From: Mesostigma viride
Taxonomy: Eukaryota > Streptophyta > Mesostigmatophyceae > Mesostigmatales > Mesostigmataceae
DNA: 64,000 bases
Reading direction: 5' to 3'
Assembly (NCBI GenBank): GCA_009746045.1
Contig: RPFO01000299.1
Span: forward strand, 1,718,307 to 1,782,306
The notes beneath the pieces were generated by a model. It was not told the DNA's origin. It made no database searches and saw nothing but the letters and a program-made list of their open reading frames with translations. The translations under genes and the position numbers were made by a program. Of the stretch, positions 23,209 to 34,922 are shown in pieces (the stretch's first letter is position 1; each line of letters starts with the position of its first letter).

Positions 23209-23914
23209 CCCTCCCTCCCTCCCTCCCTCCCTCCCTCCCTCCCTCCCTCCCTCCCTCCCTCCCTCCCTCCCTCCCTCCCTCCCTCCCTCCCTCCCTCCTC
23301 CCTCCCTCCCTCCCTCCTCCCTCCCTCCTCCCTCCCTCCCTCCCTCCCTCCCTCCCTCCCTCCTCCCTCCCTCCCTCCCTCCCTCCCTCCCTCCCTCCCT
23401 CCCTCCCTCCCTCCCTCCCTCCCTCCCTCCCTCCCTCCCTCCTCCTCCCTCCCTCCCTCCTCCCTCCTCCTCCCTCCCTCCCTCCCTCCCTCCTCCCTCC
23501 CTCCTCCCTCCTCCCTCCCTCCCTCCTCCCTCCCTCCCTCCCTCCCTCCCCCTCCCTCCCTCCTCCCTCCCTCCCTCCCTCCCTCCCTCCCTCCCTCCCT
23601 CCCTCCCTCCTCCCTCCCTCCCTCCCTCCCTCCCTCCCTCCCTCCCTCCCTCCCTCCCTCCCTCCCTCCCTCCCTCCCTCCCTCCCTCCCCTCCCTCCCT
23701 CCCTCCCTCCCTCCCTCCCTCCCTCCCTCCCTCCTCCCTCCCTCCCTCCCTCCTCCTCCCTCCCTCCCTCCCTCCTCCCTCCCTCCTCCCTCCCTCCCTC
23801 CCTCCCTCCCTCCCTCCCTCCCTCCCTCCCTCCCTCCTCCCTCCCTCCTCCCTCCCTCCCTCCCTCCCTCCCTCCCTCCCTCCCTCCCTCCCTCCCTCCC
23901 TCCCTCCCCTCCCT
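23209..23914 (+). repeat. (CCCT)n pyrimidine tract, 700 bp
   Basis: A nearly pure CCCT/CCT repeat, with one strand all pyrimidine. Occasional CCT units interrupt the period, so the long Leu-Pro-Pro-Ser and Gly-Arg-Glu ORFs are artefacts. The true length may differ from the assembly. Confidence 0.97.
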
Positions 23915-25030
23915 CATTCATACACCTGTTCATTCATGCATGCAGCCGCTCATCATTAACACGCCTCCGTTGGGAAACTCACGGGGTATGAGCTATGAAA
24001 CGGGCGGTAAGAAAGGAAGAAGGAGCCGCCTCCCCAACATGCCGCCCGGCAAAGGCAGCGATGGGCCGTCCAGGAGGGAAACACTGCGCTTTGCCTTGTA
24101 CGCCGGGGTGCGCAGGCGACGTGCGGGCACTGTCGCGTGTAAATTTGCCTGCCCGCCCCAGTCCTTCTCGGAACGCCTCCCCAGAGCATGCCGTCATGGT
24201 AAGAGCTCTTTTCGCCCGTTGCCGGAAGCTTAAACCACAAGAATACGCCAGTTAATGACCAGAAAATGGGGGGTTGTCGACGTTATAAACCAGTAGCTGT
24301 GGTTTTTCCCGCACCCCGAGCACACTCCGGACGGGGCCAGCAAGCCCCGCCCGCAGGATAAACACCGGTCGATGTTGCTGCGCCCAAGGGAAGTCACATA
24401 GCTGCAAGAAAAGACGTAAAAGCGATTAAAAGCACGACATGCAGTGTTGCACCTGTCAGCGCTCCTATAATTCTCACTTTTTCGCGGAAGGGGCGTAAAA
24501 ATCGGAAACGCAAAATTAAGGGAAATCCATCGCTGGGTTTCTTTGAAATGATGTTAGGAACTGGTAGAATGTGTTCATGACAGCCGAGAGCATGTTTTTC
24601 CTGTCTGTGTTTTACCTTGCACACACACGGGTCGGGCCGGTTGGTGTGCAAAACGCCCGCCTGCTGCCCACGTGCCCTCGCTGCAGAAAAAAAAGAAACT
24701 GTTTTTCAGGTTTTTTAATGTACGATACTTTTCCTTATGTAATCAACGTCCGAACAAGCGAAATAACGTCCAAAATGGTTGCGTAATCAGCTCGCAATAA
24801 ATTTTCGCGTCACCATAGCCGTGCACACCGAATTTCAGTCAATTCATTGCACGCGCGCACCGAATTTCGTCAACTTTCGCGGGGGAATTACCGGGGTGTG
24901 CAAGGCGCGGCGCCGGACTGATGTGACTCCGTTGCAGCGCGAGTCGTTTGCCGGTTGGTGCAGCACGGTAGATTGGATGACCGGTAGGGCGGATCAGGTT
25001 ATCAAGGTCACCAGGGTGCGTGGTGATGTC
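23915..25030. other. No gene seen
   Basis: Unique-looking sequence between the pyrimidine tract and the GC-rich minisatellite. Short ORFs lack recognisable domains. A C-rich stretch near 24050-24190 gives overlapping ORFs on both strands, without support. Confidence 0.5.
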
Positions 25031-25039
25031 GTGCAGCCT

Positions 25040-26370
25040 GCGTGCAGCGAGGCGCAGCCGGCGCACGGAGGGGCGGCGCCATCGGTGCGCGGCGGGGCGG
25101 CAGCGGCGGCGCAGCCGGCACGCGGCGGGGCGGGGCAGTCGGCGGGCAGCGGGGCGGCGCTGCCGGTGCGCGGCGGGGCGGGGCAGTCGGCGGGCGGTGG
25201 GGCGTTGCTGTCGACGGGCGGCGGGCCAGTGGCGCAGCCGGCGCGCGCGGGCGGCGGGCCGGCGCAGCTGGCATGCGGCGGGGCGGGGCAGTCGACGGGC
25301 GGCGGGGCGGGGCAGCCGGTGCGCGGCGGGGCGGCGCCGTCGGCGGGCGGCGAGGTGCATGGCGCAGCCAGCGTGCAGCGAGGTGGCAGCGGCGGCGCAG
25401 CCGGCATGCGGCGGGGCGGGGCTGTCGACGGGCGGCGGGGCGGGGCAGTCGACGGGCGGCGGGGCAGGGCCGTCGGCGCGCGGGGGCCAGCGGCGCTGCC
25501 GGCGCGCGTGGGCGGCGGGGCGGGGCTGTCGACGGGCGGCGGGGCGGGGCTGTCGACGGGCGGCGGGGCGGGGCAGTCGACGGGCGGGGGGCAGCGGCGC
25601 TGCCGGCGCGCGTGGGCGGCGGGGCGGGGCTGTCGACGGGCGGCGGGGCGGGGCAGTCGACGGGCGGCGGGGCAGGGCCGTCGGCGTGCGGGGGGCCAGC
25701 GGCGCTGCCGGCGCGCGTGGGCGGCGGGGCGGGGCTGTCGACGGGCGGCGGGGCGGGGCAGTCGACGGGCGGCGGGGCAGGGCCGTCGGCGTGCGGGGGG
25801 CCAGCGGTGCTGCCGGCGCGCGTGGGCGGCGGGGCGGGGCTGTCGACGGGCGGCGGGGCGGGGCTGTCGACGGGCGGCGGGGCGGGGCAGTCGACGGGCG
25901 GCGGGGCAGGGCCGTCGGCGCGCGGGGGCCAGCGGCGCTGCCGGCGCGCGTGGGCGGCGGGGCGGGGCTGTCGACGGGCGGCGGGGCGGGGCAGTCGACG
26001 GGCGGCGGGGCAGGGCCGTCGGCGCGCAGGGGGCCAGCGGCGCTGCCGGCGCGCGTGGGCGGCGGGGCGGGGCTGTCGACGGGCGGCGGGGCGGGGCAGT
26101 CGACGGGCGGCGGGGCAGGGCCGTCGGCGCGCGGGGGGCCAGCGGCGCTGCCGGCGCGCGTGGGCGGCGGGCCGGCACAGCTGGCATGCGGCGGGGCGGG
26201 GCTGTCGACGGGCGGCGGGGCGGGGCAGTCGACGGGCGGCGGGGCGGGCCAGCCGGTGCGCGGCGGGGTGTCACAGCCGACACGCGGTGGGGCGGGGCTG
26301 TCGACGGGCTACGGGGCGGGGCAGCCGGCGCGCGGCGGGCCGGCGGCGCAGCCGGCGGGCGGCGGAGCGG
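25040..26370 (+). repeat. GC-rich minisatellite (24-bp unit, 105-bp higher-order unit)
   Basis: The basic unit GTCGACGGGCGGCGGGGCGG recurs every 24 bp. From about 25490 to 26160 it is organised in 105-bp blocks that would encode 35 residues (LPARVGGGAGLSTGGGAGQS...). Copies differ in one frame-changing G (GGGGGCC versus GGGGGGCC), so all three forward frames stay open but swap meaning. One plus-strand frame (25020-26549) runs into the C-terminal part of the DDE-like gene, so part of it may be translated; it may equally be intronic. Confidence 0.9.
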
Positions 26371-26384
26371 CACAGCCGGTGCCT

Positions 26385-27910
26385 GAAAAACGCGGTCGCT
26401 CAATGAAGGTGCACCACGCCGTCTTCTTCCAGGTACAGGGCAACGCAGAGACCTGGTTGTCCTACCGGACCACGGAGTCCCAAAAGACGCCGTGGCAGCC
26501 CGTGGGGACTCGACAGGAAGGCGCGCCACGGTGCGGGAAGGCGACATGACACAGCCTTACAAGTTTGATGCGGAGGGGCGGCCGCTGTTTGGCGTCCGAC
26601 TTGTGGATCCAGACCGCATTCCGATGTTGCAGGACACCCCAGCCTTCGCACCATTGAACATGGAGTTTCTGGGGAAGGAGCTGGAGTCGATCAAAACAAG
26701 GGTCGAGAAGTTGCCCCATGGCATCTGGCAGCGGTACTTTCCGCCCGACACCATCAAGCCAAACGAGGCCTTTTTCGCAAAAGTCCCACATGCCCCTGAG
26801 GAGGTGCCTGAGGAGTGGCGCCCTTTGCCGTGGCCATCTCGCGCGGACATCTCCGCCCTGCGTGAGCACGATGCAGCGCCTGAACCACCACCGACGCAAG
26901 AAGAGCACTTCATGGCGTTGGTCGACGCAGAGGCGGTGCGCGTCACCCCGCTGGTAGACCGAGTTCTTCATGATGGCCACACACAGCAGGAATGGGCGGC
27001 AGAAGACAGGGCCATGACAGCCAAGGTCGCTTACTTGAAGCGCATGCAAGGCGTTGAGAAAGGCTCCGCTGTTCTATACTGGCACCCTTCAGCTGGTATT
27101 CTCTGCAACTCGAAGCTCACGTGGACTCCAGTCCTCTTTGGCATCATCAAGGAGGTGGTTGCGAAGGAGGATGGCGGCCAACCTTCTATTGAGCTCTTTG
27201 TATACCGCGCTAAGCATTTGCGTGACACGTGGCACCCGTGGAACCCAGACATTGCGCAATGGCCCCATCCGCCAACCACTGCGGCGCACACGGTGATCAT
27301 CACCGCGTCAGACCTCGTCTTGACACAAGTGGTGGGCAAGCGAGGTCAGCCGCCCCATGCAGTCTCCTTGGGTGCGAACAAAAAGCTCACCAAGGAGTGC
27401 CTAAAGGCGCTGAAGGAGGTGCCCTATGACGCGGAACACCCGGTCGTGAAGTGGCAAGATGCTGAATGCTCGAAGGGCATCGTCGGCATGGCGAAGGCAT
27501 GCTGGGAAGGCATAACGCTGCAGGTCAAGAGTGGCAGCCGCAACCTCGTAGGGCAAGTCGTGTGTCATTGGGCGTCGGAGCGTGTGACATCCGCGGACGG
27601 TCGCACCGAAAGCCGGGACGGCAGGTACCATGGTCGTGTCGCTGTTGTCGACACGCAAAACGACATGGTAGCCATGTACTGGGGTGCCCGTTGGGAGGAG
27701 GACGCGGTTTCTTGCGTGCCTCTCCACGAGCTGGAGGCACAGATCTGCGGGTGCCCCGGTGTGGTCGTCCCTGCGTTGCAAGCGCCGGATATCACCCTGG
27801 CCGAGGCTCGATTGCGCGAGATGGTTCCACCCAGCGAAGATGTGGCGGAGAACAACAACGCATGCAGGCGCCTCCCGGCGTCGGAAGCGAGCGCTCATCC
27901 TTGCCGATGA
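26385..27910 (+). CDS. C-terminal part of the DDE-like (DUF7869-type) protein
   Basis: The segment KVHHAVFFQVQGNAETWLSY (about 26406-26465) has the style of the region that follows the GHTHxDxDQ core in this family. It is followed, in a second frame, by a 472-residue ORF (26492-27910) with no stop. That ORF has a Trp/Pro-rich start (IWQRYFPPDTIKP, EEWRPLPWPSR) and a mixed alpha/beta C-terminal half (VLYWHPSAGI, WTPVLFGIIKEVV, RVAVVDTQNDMVAMYWG). I do not recognise a domain in the second half. Same strand and order as 19953-21751 argue for one gene split by the 4.6-kb repeat block; alternatively it is a separate accessory ORF of the same transposon. The start at 26492 is only the first ATG. 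Confidence 0.5.
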
Positions 27911-27974
27911 CGATGACGACGACGGTCGACGACGACTGCTGAAGCGCGAGCAGCGTTGTTGTCATTGAGCTGCT

Positions 27975-28255
27975 CATGTGCTGCTGCTGCTGCTGCTGCT
28001 GCTGTGCTGCCATGCTACTGTTGCTGCATTGCTGCCGTGCTGCTGTTCAATGTGCTGTTGTGCTGATGTGTTGCTGCATTGCTGCCGTGCCGCTGATGTA
28101 TTGCTGTCGTGCTGCTGCCGTGCTGCTGTGTTGATGCACTGCTGCATTGCGGCCGTGCTGCTGAGCTACACTTGTGCTGCTGCTGTGCTACGGTCACGCT
28201 GCTGCTGTGTTGCTGGGCTGATGTGTTGCTGCATTGATGTAGTGGCTATTGTTCC
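27975..28255 (+). repeat. Imperfect (CTG)n repeat
   Basis: Runs of GCTGCTGCTG interspersed with GTGCTGCC and TTGATG variants. The 124-residue Cys/Leu-rich ORF over it is repeat translation. Confidence 0.9.
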
Positions 28256-28329
28256 GCTACTACAATTTGCTACTGATGCCGTTGCTGGTGCTTTGTTGCA
28301 TGTCAGTGCCCGCTATGTTCACACCACTG

Positions 28330-29440
28330 TTGCCGCGGTTGGTATCGCGTGATTTCCACCGGTTGTGCGTTGACATGTGTTACTCATGCATTTCCCCCTA
28401 TATTTGGTAGCACGCGGTTTCGCGTTAGTTATAGGTGCAGACAGCTGCATGTAGACAAACATCTTGTTTAAGTCCGTCAATTAACTGTTCTTGACGCATC
28501 ATGGTCCAAGTCGACCGACCTGTAGGGACCAGTAGAGCAATTGTCTAGGAGAAAGAGCTCGCTGCAGAAGCCGCGTGGCAGCCGTGGCTGTACCTGTAGT
28601 ACGACCTGCATATATATGGATACTGTATTTGGATACTGGGTTGTTGATCAATTCTGGTTTTAATTTATTTAGTGTACGTACCTGGTGTTGGCATGCCAAC
28701 TCAGTGCTAAACTACTTTATGCACAATGATGCAACTTGATGCTATATAGTGACGCGTGCCACGATGTAACTTTATTAACTTCACCATTAGTCATGGGGTC
28801 AATAGGATTGCTCATTATGCCATGTTAACATGAACCATGGGTTACGTAATAGTGAAAACAGTAATCATGATGCTCCACTTGAAGTCTCCAACATGGTCAT
28901 GTTTGGAATTTTATTGATCATATTTACAATATATGAATTTAAGAGACAACAAACGTGGAAGCATGGCACGCGGAGGCCGATAATATATGTGTGAAATATG
29001 AAAAGAGTCTGACGACATCTTTGGCACGCATGATCATATCATGCTTGCCAAACGTATGAATGGTATCGACCATGTCCAGAAACCATGTTTGCCAATGGTG
29101 CATTTAGGATACATTTGAAGCCGTGCAAATGTATCCTAATCCGGTAAAACCACCCTCTGCTCGCCAAGTGCATCAGCCCCGCAGAGGCGGTGGGCCGGGC
29201 AGTTGAGAAGGTCTTCGGTGCCGATCGAGGACTGGGTGACGGACGCCAGCTCGTGGAGCTCGAGCCAGCTGAAGTCTGTCGTGCAGTTGCTGGCCGATCA
29301 CATTGATGTTGCCGACGTGTTAATTGGACGCACGTGACCCAAACGGAACGTTGGTGGCAAAACTGCTGGCCGTGGCAGATCTCGCGGCGCGGACGAGGAG
29401 GAGGATCAGGCGCTGCCACCAACGACACCTGCGCAACGAA
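28330..29440. other. AT-rich spacer, no gene seen
   Basis: Between the CTG repeat and the recombinase-type retroelement. No domain-bearing ORF, tRNA or long repeat seen. Confidence 0.5.
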
Positions 29441-29442
29441 AA

Positions 29443-30125
29443 ATGGCCAAGCCGAAAGGCGCGGCCAAGGTTTCGGCAGGTGAGGGGGCTGTCGGAAAGG
29501 AAATGAGGGCGAGGTTGGCGACATTCGTTGGGGCACCTCCGGAAACCGAAAATCAGGACGACGAGGAGGACGAGGAGGGGGGGGTCGCAGCCGAGAAATT
29601 CATGCAAGGTTTGAAGGCAGCGCTGGGAGGAATGGAGGGGGCGGGAAGCCACTTATGTTAAAGGCCTCGAAAGGGGTGGCGCTGCCAAGCCGAGCCAAGA
29701 GCGTGAAATATCGGATTTCGGAGCGGGTGCTGCCGGGGGTGTTGGAGGTACCAGCGACAATGGGATGGGAATCCGGTCGTGGGTCATGACGGTCAAGCCT
29801 GGAAATTGGCGGAACATGGAGATCAACAGGAAAATTGTCATGAACATTGCATTGCATGGCCGATGGACACCAGGTCCTTCTCAAGGAGCTGGGCTCACCA
29901 GCCGGGGAGCTTGTGGGCATGGAGTACTTACCTACTATAATGAGGGTGGTGGCGGCCTTGCTGCAGGTGGAGGGGCAAGCCGGAGGGGGGGGGTGGAAGG
30001 TGGCCAGCCACCTCCTGGCATTGGGGGAGGAGGCTGCACTGTCAGCCACCCCGGCTGTCAAGGCAGCTCTCCAAACTGCGATCCTCTTGGACAAGCTCAG
30101 CAAGGCTCAACAAGTAGGGAAATAG
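29443..30125 (+). pseudogene. Gag-like ORFs of the recombinase-type retroelement
   Basis: Two fragments in different frames. The first, 29443-29661, starts MAKPKGAAKV and is acidic in the middle (DDEEDEEGG). The second, 29847-30125, is helical (VLLKELGSPAGELVGMEYL ... AILLDKLSKAQQVGK). Upstream position, lack of enzyme motifs and small helical make-up suggest a capsid-like protein. Similarity was not testable. Confidence 0.4.
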
Positions 30126-30235
30126 AATACCAGCGGGACCGCTCCCTTTTTCCGCTGCCATACCCACTTAGGCCAGCGTACACCGCGTGGGGCAGGGTGA
30201 GATCGGCACGCCGGCGACAGCGTCAGCCACGCGCC

Positions 30236-30445
30236 GCAGTTAGGTTAAATAGTGCCGGAACCTTTTGCCGCCTGAGGCAAATCGGTCCGCCACACTATTT
30301 TGCCCGGAATAACCACTTCCGAGCACCCAAGTTAATTCGGCCGAATTAACTTGGGTGCTCGGAAGTGGTTATTCCGGGCAAAATAGTGTGGCGGACCGAT
30401 TTGCCTCAGGCCGCAAAAGGTTCCGGCACTATTTAACCTAACTGC
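30236..30445. repeat. Near-perfect 210-bp palindrome without a loop
   Basis: The centre is at 30340/30341 (AATTCGG|CCGAATT). The arms of 105 bp match with one internal mismatch (GCCGCC versus GCGGCC). It contains the outward-reading TTAAATAGTGCCGGAACC. It may be two inverted copies of one short element end joined head to head. Confidence 0.97.
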
Positions 30446-31320
30446 CGCCACCGCGAGTACACACTGCAATGCAAGGTAGTGCGTTGGCTTAATTGGCTGT
30501 GAGGGGAGGGGCAAGACCCTCCTCCTAACCCTAGAGGGGCGTGCTCTATAAGGGGAGGGAGGAGGCCCTTAATTGCGAGGGTCAAGAGGCACTGCACCTG
30601 GCACAGTCGCCGCGTATAGGGGGCGTTGCCGGACAGGCCAGGAGCAAGAAGGTGCTGATGCAATATATGGGAAGCAGAAGTAAGTATGAACAACTGCGCG
30701 CGGACGCGCGGTGAGTTTACCAAAGGCGGAGGTGGCGGGGAAGGCACGGCTGCTCATCAACCTGTTGGCTATGCGGCCGATCGGCTGGCGGGAGATATCT
30801 GCCAGCGAAGAGAACTGCATCAAGCCAGCGGTCGTGGCGAGCGCAAAGTATTGGAATGTGCCCAAGCCCATGCAGCCGGGGATTAATTAATTTGCTCCCG
30901 TTGGGGAGTCACGGAGCACCGAAGTGCTTTTAATCCCTGTGTGTGCACTACAGGAGAAAGGGCAGAGACCCCCAGTCTCCTTCATGCCAAAGGCATGCCA
31001 CAGCCGCAATCGGGCGCGCGTTAGCTAAACGGACACGCTAACGATCCGGCAAACTGTGGGTGCAATAAGACCCATGTAAGCGTAGCATAACAAGTATAGC
31101 GTGGGCAGGTAATCTGAACATAGCCAGGGCGTAGCATGGCTGTACTAGGACTAGGCTAAGGCTATGGCTGGTTGTGTACCGTGCGTTGGCGGCACGTGAC
31201 TAGGTGTGTTGGAACAGCTAGGCAAACATTCTAGGCATGGCTGCCTTAGCGGCAGTGACTCCAATGGTTACAAGCTAGGGCTATTGCTATTCTAGCCCGC
31301 TGGGGGCGTCCACATCTTGT
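30446..31320. other. No gene seen
   Basis: Short ORFs on both strands without recognisable domains. GCATGCC-rich and GCTAGG-rich stretches look like old repeat DNA. Confidence 0.5.
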
Positions 31321-31324
31321 GGTT

Positions 31325-32691
31325 GATCATCAGGTCCCCCCCCCTCCAGTACACCTTGGGCTTCTGGGGGTCCTGCTTATGGCGGAGGTATTCCGGCCAC
31401 AGGTCGATCGCGTCGCTGCTGTTGCTGAGCGGGGGTTAGGTCGTCATCCAGCGTCCAGGTGAGGTCGTGCAACCGCTTGCGACGAGAGAGGAACCGCTGC
31501 TTATCCTCAGGGGAGAGGAAGGTGAGCAGGACTGGTGGGGTGGCCGCCTTGTCCCGTGAGTGGGGAAGGCGGTGGCACCCACGCAGTTCTACCTCACCTA
31601 CCAGGCCCATGAGGGTAAGAAGCTGGTTCTTGATCTCGTCAGCAAGGGAGGTTGACGTCTCACCTGGCTTCTGGGGGAAGCGACGTAGCTGACCACTCGG
31701 CACTCGCGGCGAGCGCGATCGGTGACCTCCCGTTGCTGGGCCTGGCGGTGGTCCTCCAGCTCCTGGAGCTTCGTGGCGATGGCGTCGGTGGTGGAGGCGG
31801 TCGCTGACCGCAGCAGGTCCGCATAGGAGAGCGGGAGGTCACCAGCATCCTGCCGGGGTGGCTGGGAGGCAATGGTGGCCGTCTGCTCCGCTAGCTTTGG
31901 GACCTGTGTGGCCAGGGCCTCGGTGTGGGCGGTGATGGCCTCAAGCTTCTTCATGAGCACGCCGCACTTGCCTTCCACCTGGTTAAGGCGAGAGACAAGT
32001 GCAGCATGCGTTTCCGAAGCGGCTGCGCCGCGGTGTGTAGCGCCGTGAACTGTGGTTGTAGCTTGTGGACGACCTTGGTTTCCACGTTGGAGACCCGGGC
32101 CTCGACCGTGTTGAGCGTGGTGTTCAGCGAGGTCATCTTCTCGGCCAGCGGCCAGGTCACGTGCTCCTCCAGCACTGCGCGGATGTCATCCTTGCAGAGG
32201 GAGGAAGCCGATGGGGCTGCCGGCTGTGCGGGGGCTGGGGCGTTGAGTGCGTTCCAAAGTGCTCTGTGGATGTCGCCGAAGCTGCGCTGGTAGTAGCTGG
32301 TCAAGATAACCGTGCGTTGGCGGGATTCGTCACAGGTGTAGAGCCAGGACGTGTCGCGGTAGTCGATAGCCGTCCCCCCTCTCCAGGCCACAAAGAGCTT
32401 CCGCTCCTGTGTGAGGAACTGGAGAACTTCGACGACTTCCTGCGGCGACAGCTTCTGCCACTCGAGGAGGGTGAACAGTTGGTCGCCGGGCAAGAATTTG
32501 CTCCATTTGTGGCGATCGTGGCATGGTTTCTTGGGCTCAGGCGAGGCGCTTGGCGATGGGTCTGCTGGCGGTGAGTTGGCGAGCCCAGGCGGCTGGGCAA
32601 GAACGATGGCGAGAGGGTTGGGCTGGGAGCCGGTAAACTCCTTTTCCAAACCCCGTTTTGCTTTAGGGGTCGTCATATAGCTGCTTGTCAC
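31325..32691 (-). pseudogene. LINE ORF1p-like protein (coiled coil + RRM), frameshifted
   Basis: Starts at 32691 (MTSSYMTTPKAKRGLEKE). It has a globular region (LPGDQLFTLLEWQKLSPQEVVE), a long coiled coil (MTSLNTTLNTVEARVSNVE; then MKKLEAITAHTEALATQVP in another frame) and an RRM-like block with VELRGCHRLP and LTFLSPEDKQRFLSRRKRL, followed by DDDLTPAQQQQRRD. The last part reads on, in another frame, to VYWRGGDLMINHKMW near 31325. ORF1p binds RNA as a trimer in LINEs. At least three frame changes show it is dead. A related copy is at 43898-44470. Confidence 0.7.
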
Positions 32692-32959
32692 GTGATAACT
32701 TTGGCAATACTGCGTTTCAGCCGTAACCGATTATACCGGCGGGTGCGTCTAAAAAAATTAAGCGCATCGAATGCAAGTGGTCTGACCGAATTTGGGGCTC
32801 AGATGCAAAAGATCTGAACTCCGCCGTCAGCCATACCGCCGTCAGCCATTTTCGTTGCCGGAAACCAATGCCGGGGATGCTCCATGGCTGAATGGGGCAA
32901 GCTCATGAGCCGGGCAGCGGGCGTGGGCATGGTGGCGTTCCGGGAGAGGGGGCCCAAGT

Positions 32960-34028
32960 GGGTGGATGGCTGAGCACTTTGGAGTGGCCAAGGGGGTGGG
33001 TGAGCTACGGTTCATCGTCAACAGGAAGCTGGGCAACCTGCTGTGGGTGGACCCCCCCAAGATCCTGCTACCCCACCTGGGCATCCTCGTGGAGGTCTAC
33101 ATCAAGGGCTGGAGCTACTGCGCCAAGAGCGACCTCGTGTCATACTACTACTCCCTCGAGGTGCCCGAGTGGTGGTGGGACTAGTCCAAGGGCTTCCTAG
33201 TGTGTGGTCGACTAGCGTCGGTCTGGCAGGGCCGAGGCGGAGGGTGTGGCCCGTGCTCATGCAAGGTGCTGGCCATGGGACATTCCCACATTGCGGTGGC
33301 GCTGCATGGGGGAGGCCATCCATGAGATGGTGCTCTACATGACCGGTGCCCTGGATCCGAGGCGCCAGGTCAATTACTACCTCTCAAGCGCAGGTGAGCT
33401 CACCTTGGTGCGCGACGAGTGTGGCCAGCCACTGCGCTTGGCCATCGAGTATACAAGGAGGAGCGCGCCGGGGAGCTTCAGATTGACCTGGAAACCCCCC
33501 CTGCCCCCATGCTGTCGATCGATCACCATTGATGACTTGGTGGCCAGCAACGGGCGGACCTGCGAGGCGGTGAACCAGCTCATCACGCGCGCTATATTGA
33601 GGAAGGCTACCTCCCTAACAACCTAAGTGTGTCGTCTACTAAGGAGAAGACTAAGATGGCGGAGCCTCAGGCAGTGGAAGGGGACGAGCTAGAAGCCCTG
33701 GGGGTGCATGGTGCACCGACGGAACGGCGTGCTGGAACCAACGGTCAAGCAGCTCAACCTTGTGATCGCCCACACGCAGGCTATACTCACTCGAGGCCGA
33801 GCTAAGGCCGAGGGGCTGGCTGCCATCTTCATGGGGCGGTGGTTGTGGCTGCAGATGTGAAGCCGCAGCTGCTTGTCCATTTGGCAGCAATGTTTCAAAT
33901 TCATGATCAGCCTGCTAGGGTGGGGGCAGCGATCCTGGGTGCTGTGGGCCGGGGTGCGGGAGGAGTGTGCCCTGGCCTTGGCTCCCATGCGAAGGGCTGA
34001 CCGAAGCGCACCTTTGGCACGTGAGGTG
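32960..34028 (+). pseudogene. Reverse transcriptase of the DIRS-like element, degraded
   Basis: Pieces in order, in shifting frames: ELRFIVNRKLGNLLWVDPPK; CAKSDLVSYYYSLEVPEWWW (an aspartate plus aromatic motif A region); VLAMGHSHIAVA (motif B region); and SITIDDLVAS (motif C, an xxDD variant). The open tail PMRRADRSAPLAREV ends exactly at the Copia insertion and continues on the other side as VASDASTYGQGVVYA. Several stops and slips mean it is non-functional. Confidence 0.65.
34024..34028 (+). other. Target-site duplication AGGTG, left copy
   Basis: Directly abuts the left LTR. The same five bases follow the right LTR at 41754-41758. Confidence 0.9.
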
Positions 34029-34550
34029 AGTTAATGCACTCGTGCAAATGGATGCGAACGTGTGTTTTGATTATGCAATGGCTGGCATATATCAATCCAT
34101 GCAAGCTTGCCAACCGGGCTTGCATGGGCACGTAGGTTAGGGTAACCTAGCTGTCCTGCACTAGTGCTAACCAATGAGGAGCTGGCTCCGTCCAGCTAGA
34201 TCTACTCCAGCTAGGACTGATACGATGCCCACAGGCACCGACTGCCTAGCAGCACTACGTGGATGGTCCTGGACCTCCCCTAGGACCTCCGTACAGGACT
34301 AGCACTGCAGTCACCTTGTGGTCTGCATCACAGCTCATAAACCCTACCACGTGAATACCCACGTGCGTGTGCCCTACATATCTCAGTGCTAATATCTAGC
34401 ACCCACGTGCCCAACATGGCACGTGCGGATCTAAATCCTAGTAGAGATATGTCCAGTGTACTACACTACCGTCCATGTCCGTATCCCACTTGGGAGACGG
34501 GGACAACGCCACGTGTACTGATAGTCTAGGCCTGAAGCCCTAGAATAACT
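34029..34550 (-). repeat. Copia LTR (3' LTR in element orientation)
   Basis: 522 bp. It differs from the right LTR at a handful of sites (e.g. GTCCTGGACC versus GTCCCGGACC) and contains many CACGTG/CACGTGC words. A moderately purine-rich stretch abuts its inner edge, as expected for the priming tract. Confidence 0.93.
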
Positions 34551-34922
34551 CCCATTATTACTTTTCTTTGGGGAGTGAGGGGAAGACTCTTCCCACAACC
34601 CACTCATATGCCAACCATTACTGAGCAAGGTTCCCCACAGGGACAACCAGGACACTGAAAGAGATGCATTTATAAAAGCGCCCATAGCTCCTCCGTGTTG
34701 GATACAACATCCCCACTGGTTGGGTGCCTGTGTTAGGAAAACCATTGTCAGAAAAATATGACCACACGTTTTATTGACAAAGAACAAGCCATCAATAAAG
34801 GAGGACCCTTCTGACCTCAATCTTTAATGACGCAAAGAGAGTCTTACGGGTGGGACACTTCAGACCCTGCCACCCCATGACCACCCTCCTATCTGGTGCT
34901 AATAGCCCTAGGCTGAGGCACT

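Noticed and set aside
24779-26386. Independent 535-residue gene over the GC minisatellite
   Set aside because: Repeat-driven open frames on both strands; only its possible join to the downstream gene is kept.
27978-28352. 124-residue Cys/Leu-rich ORF
   Set aside because: Translation of an imperfect CTG repeat.
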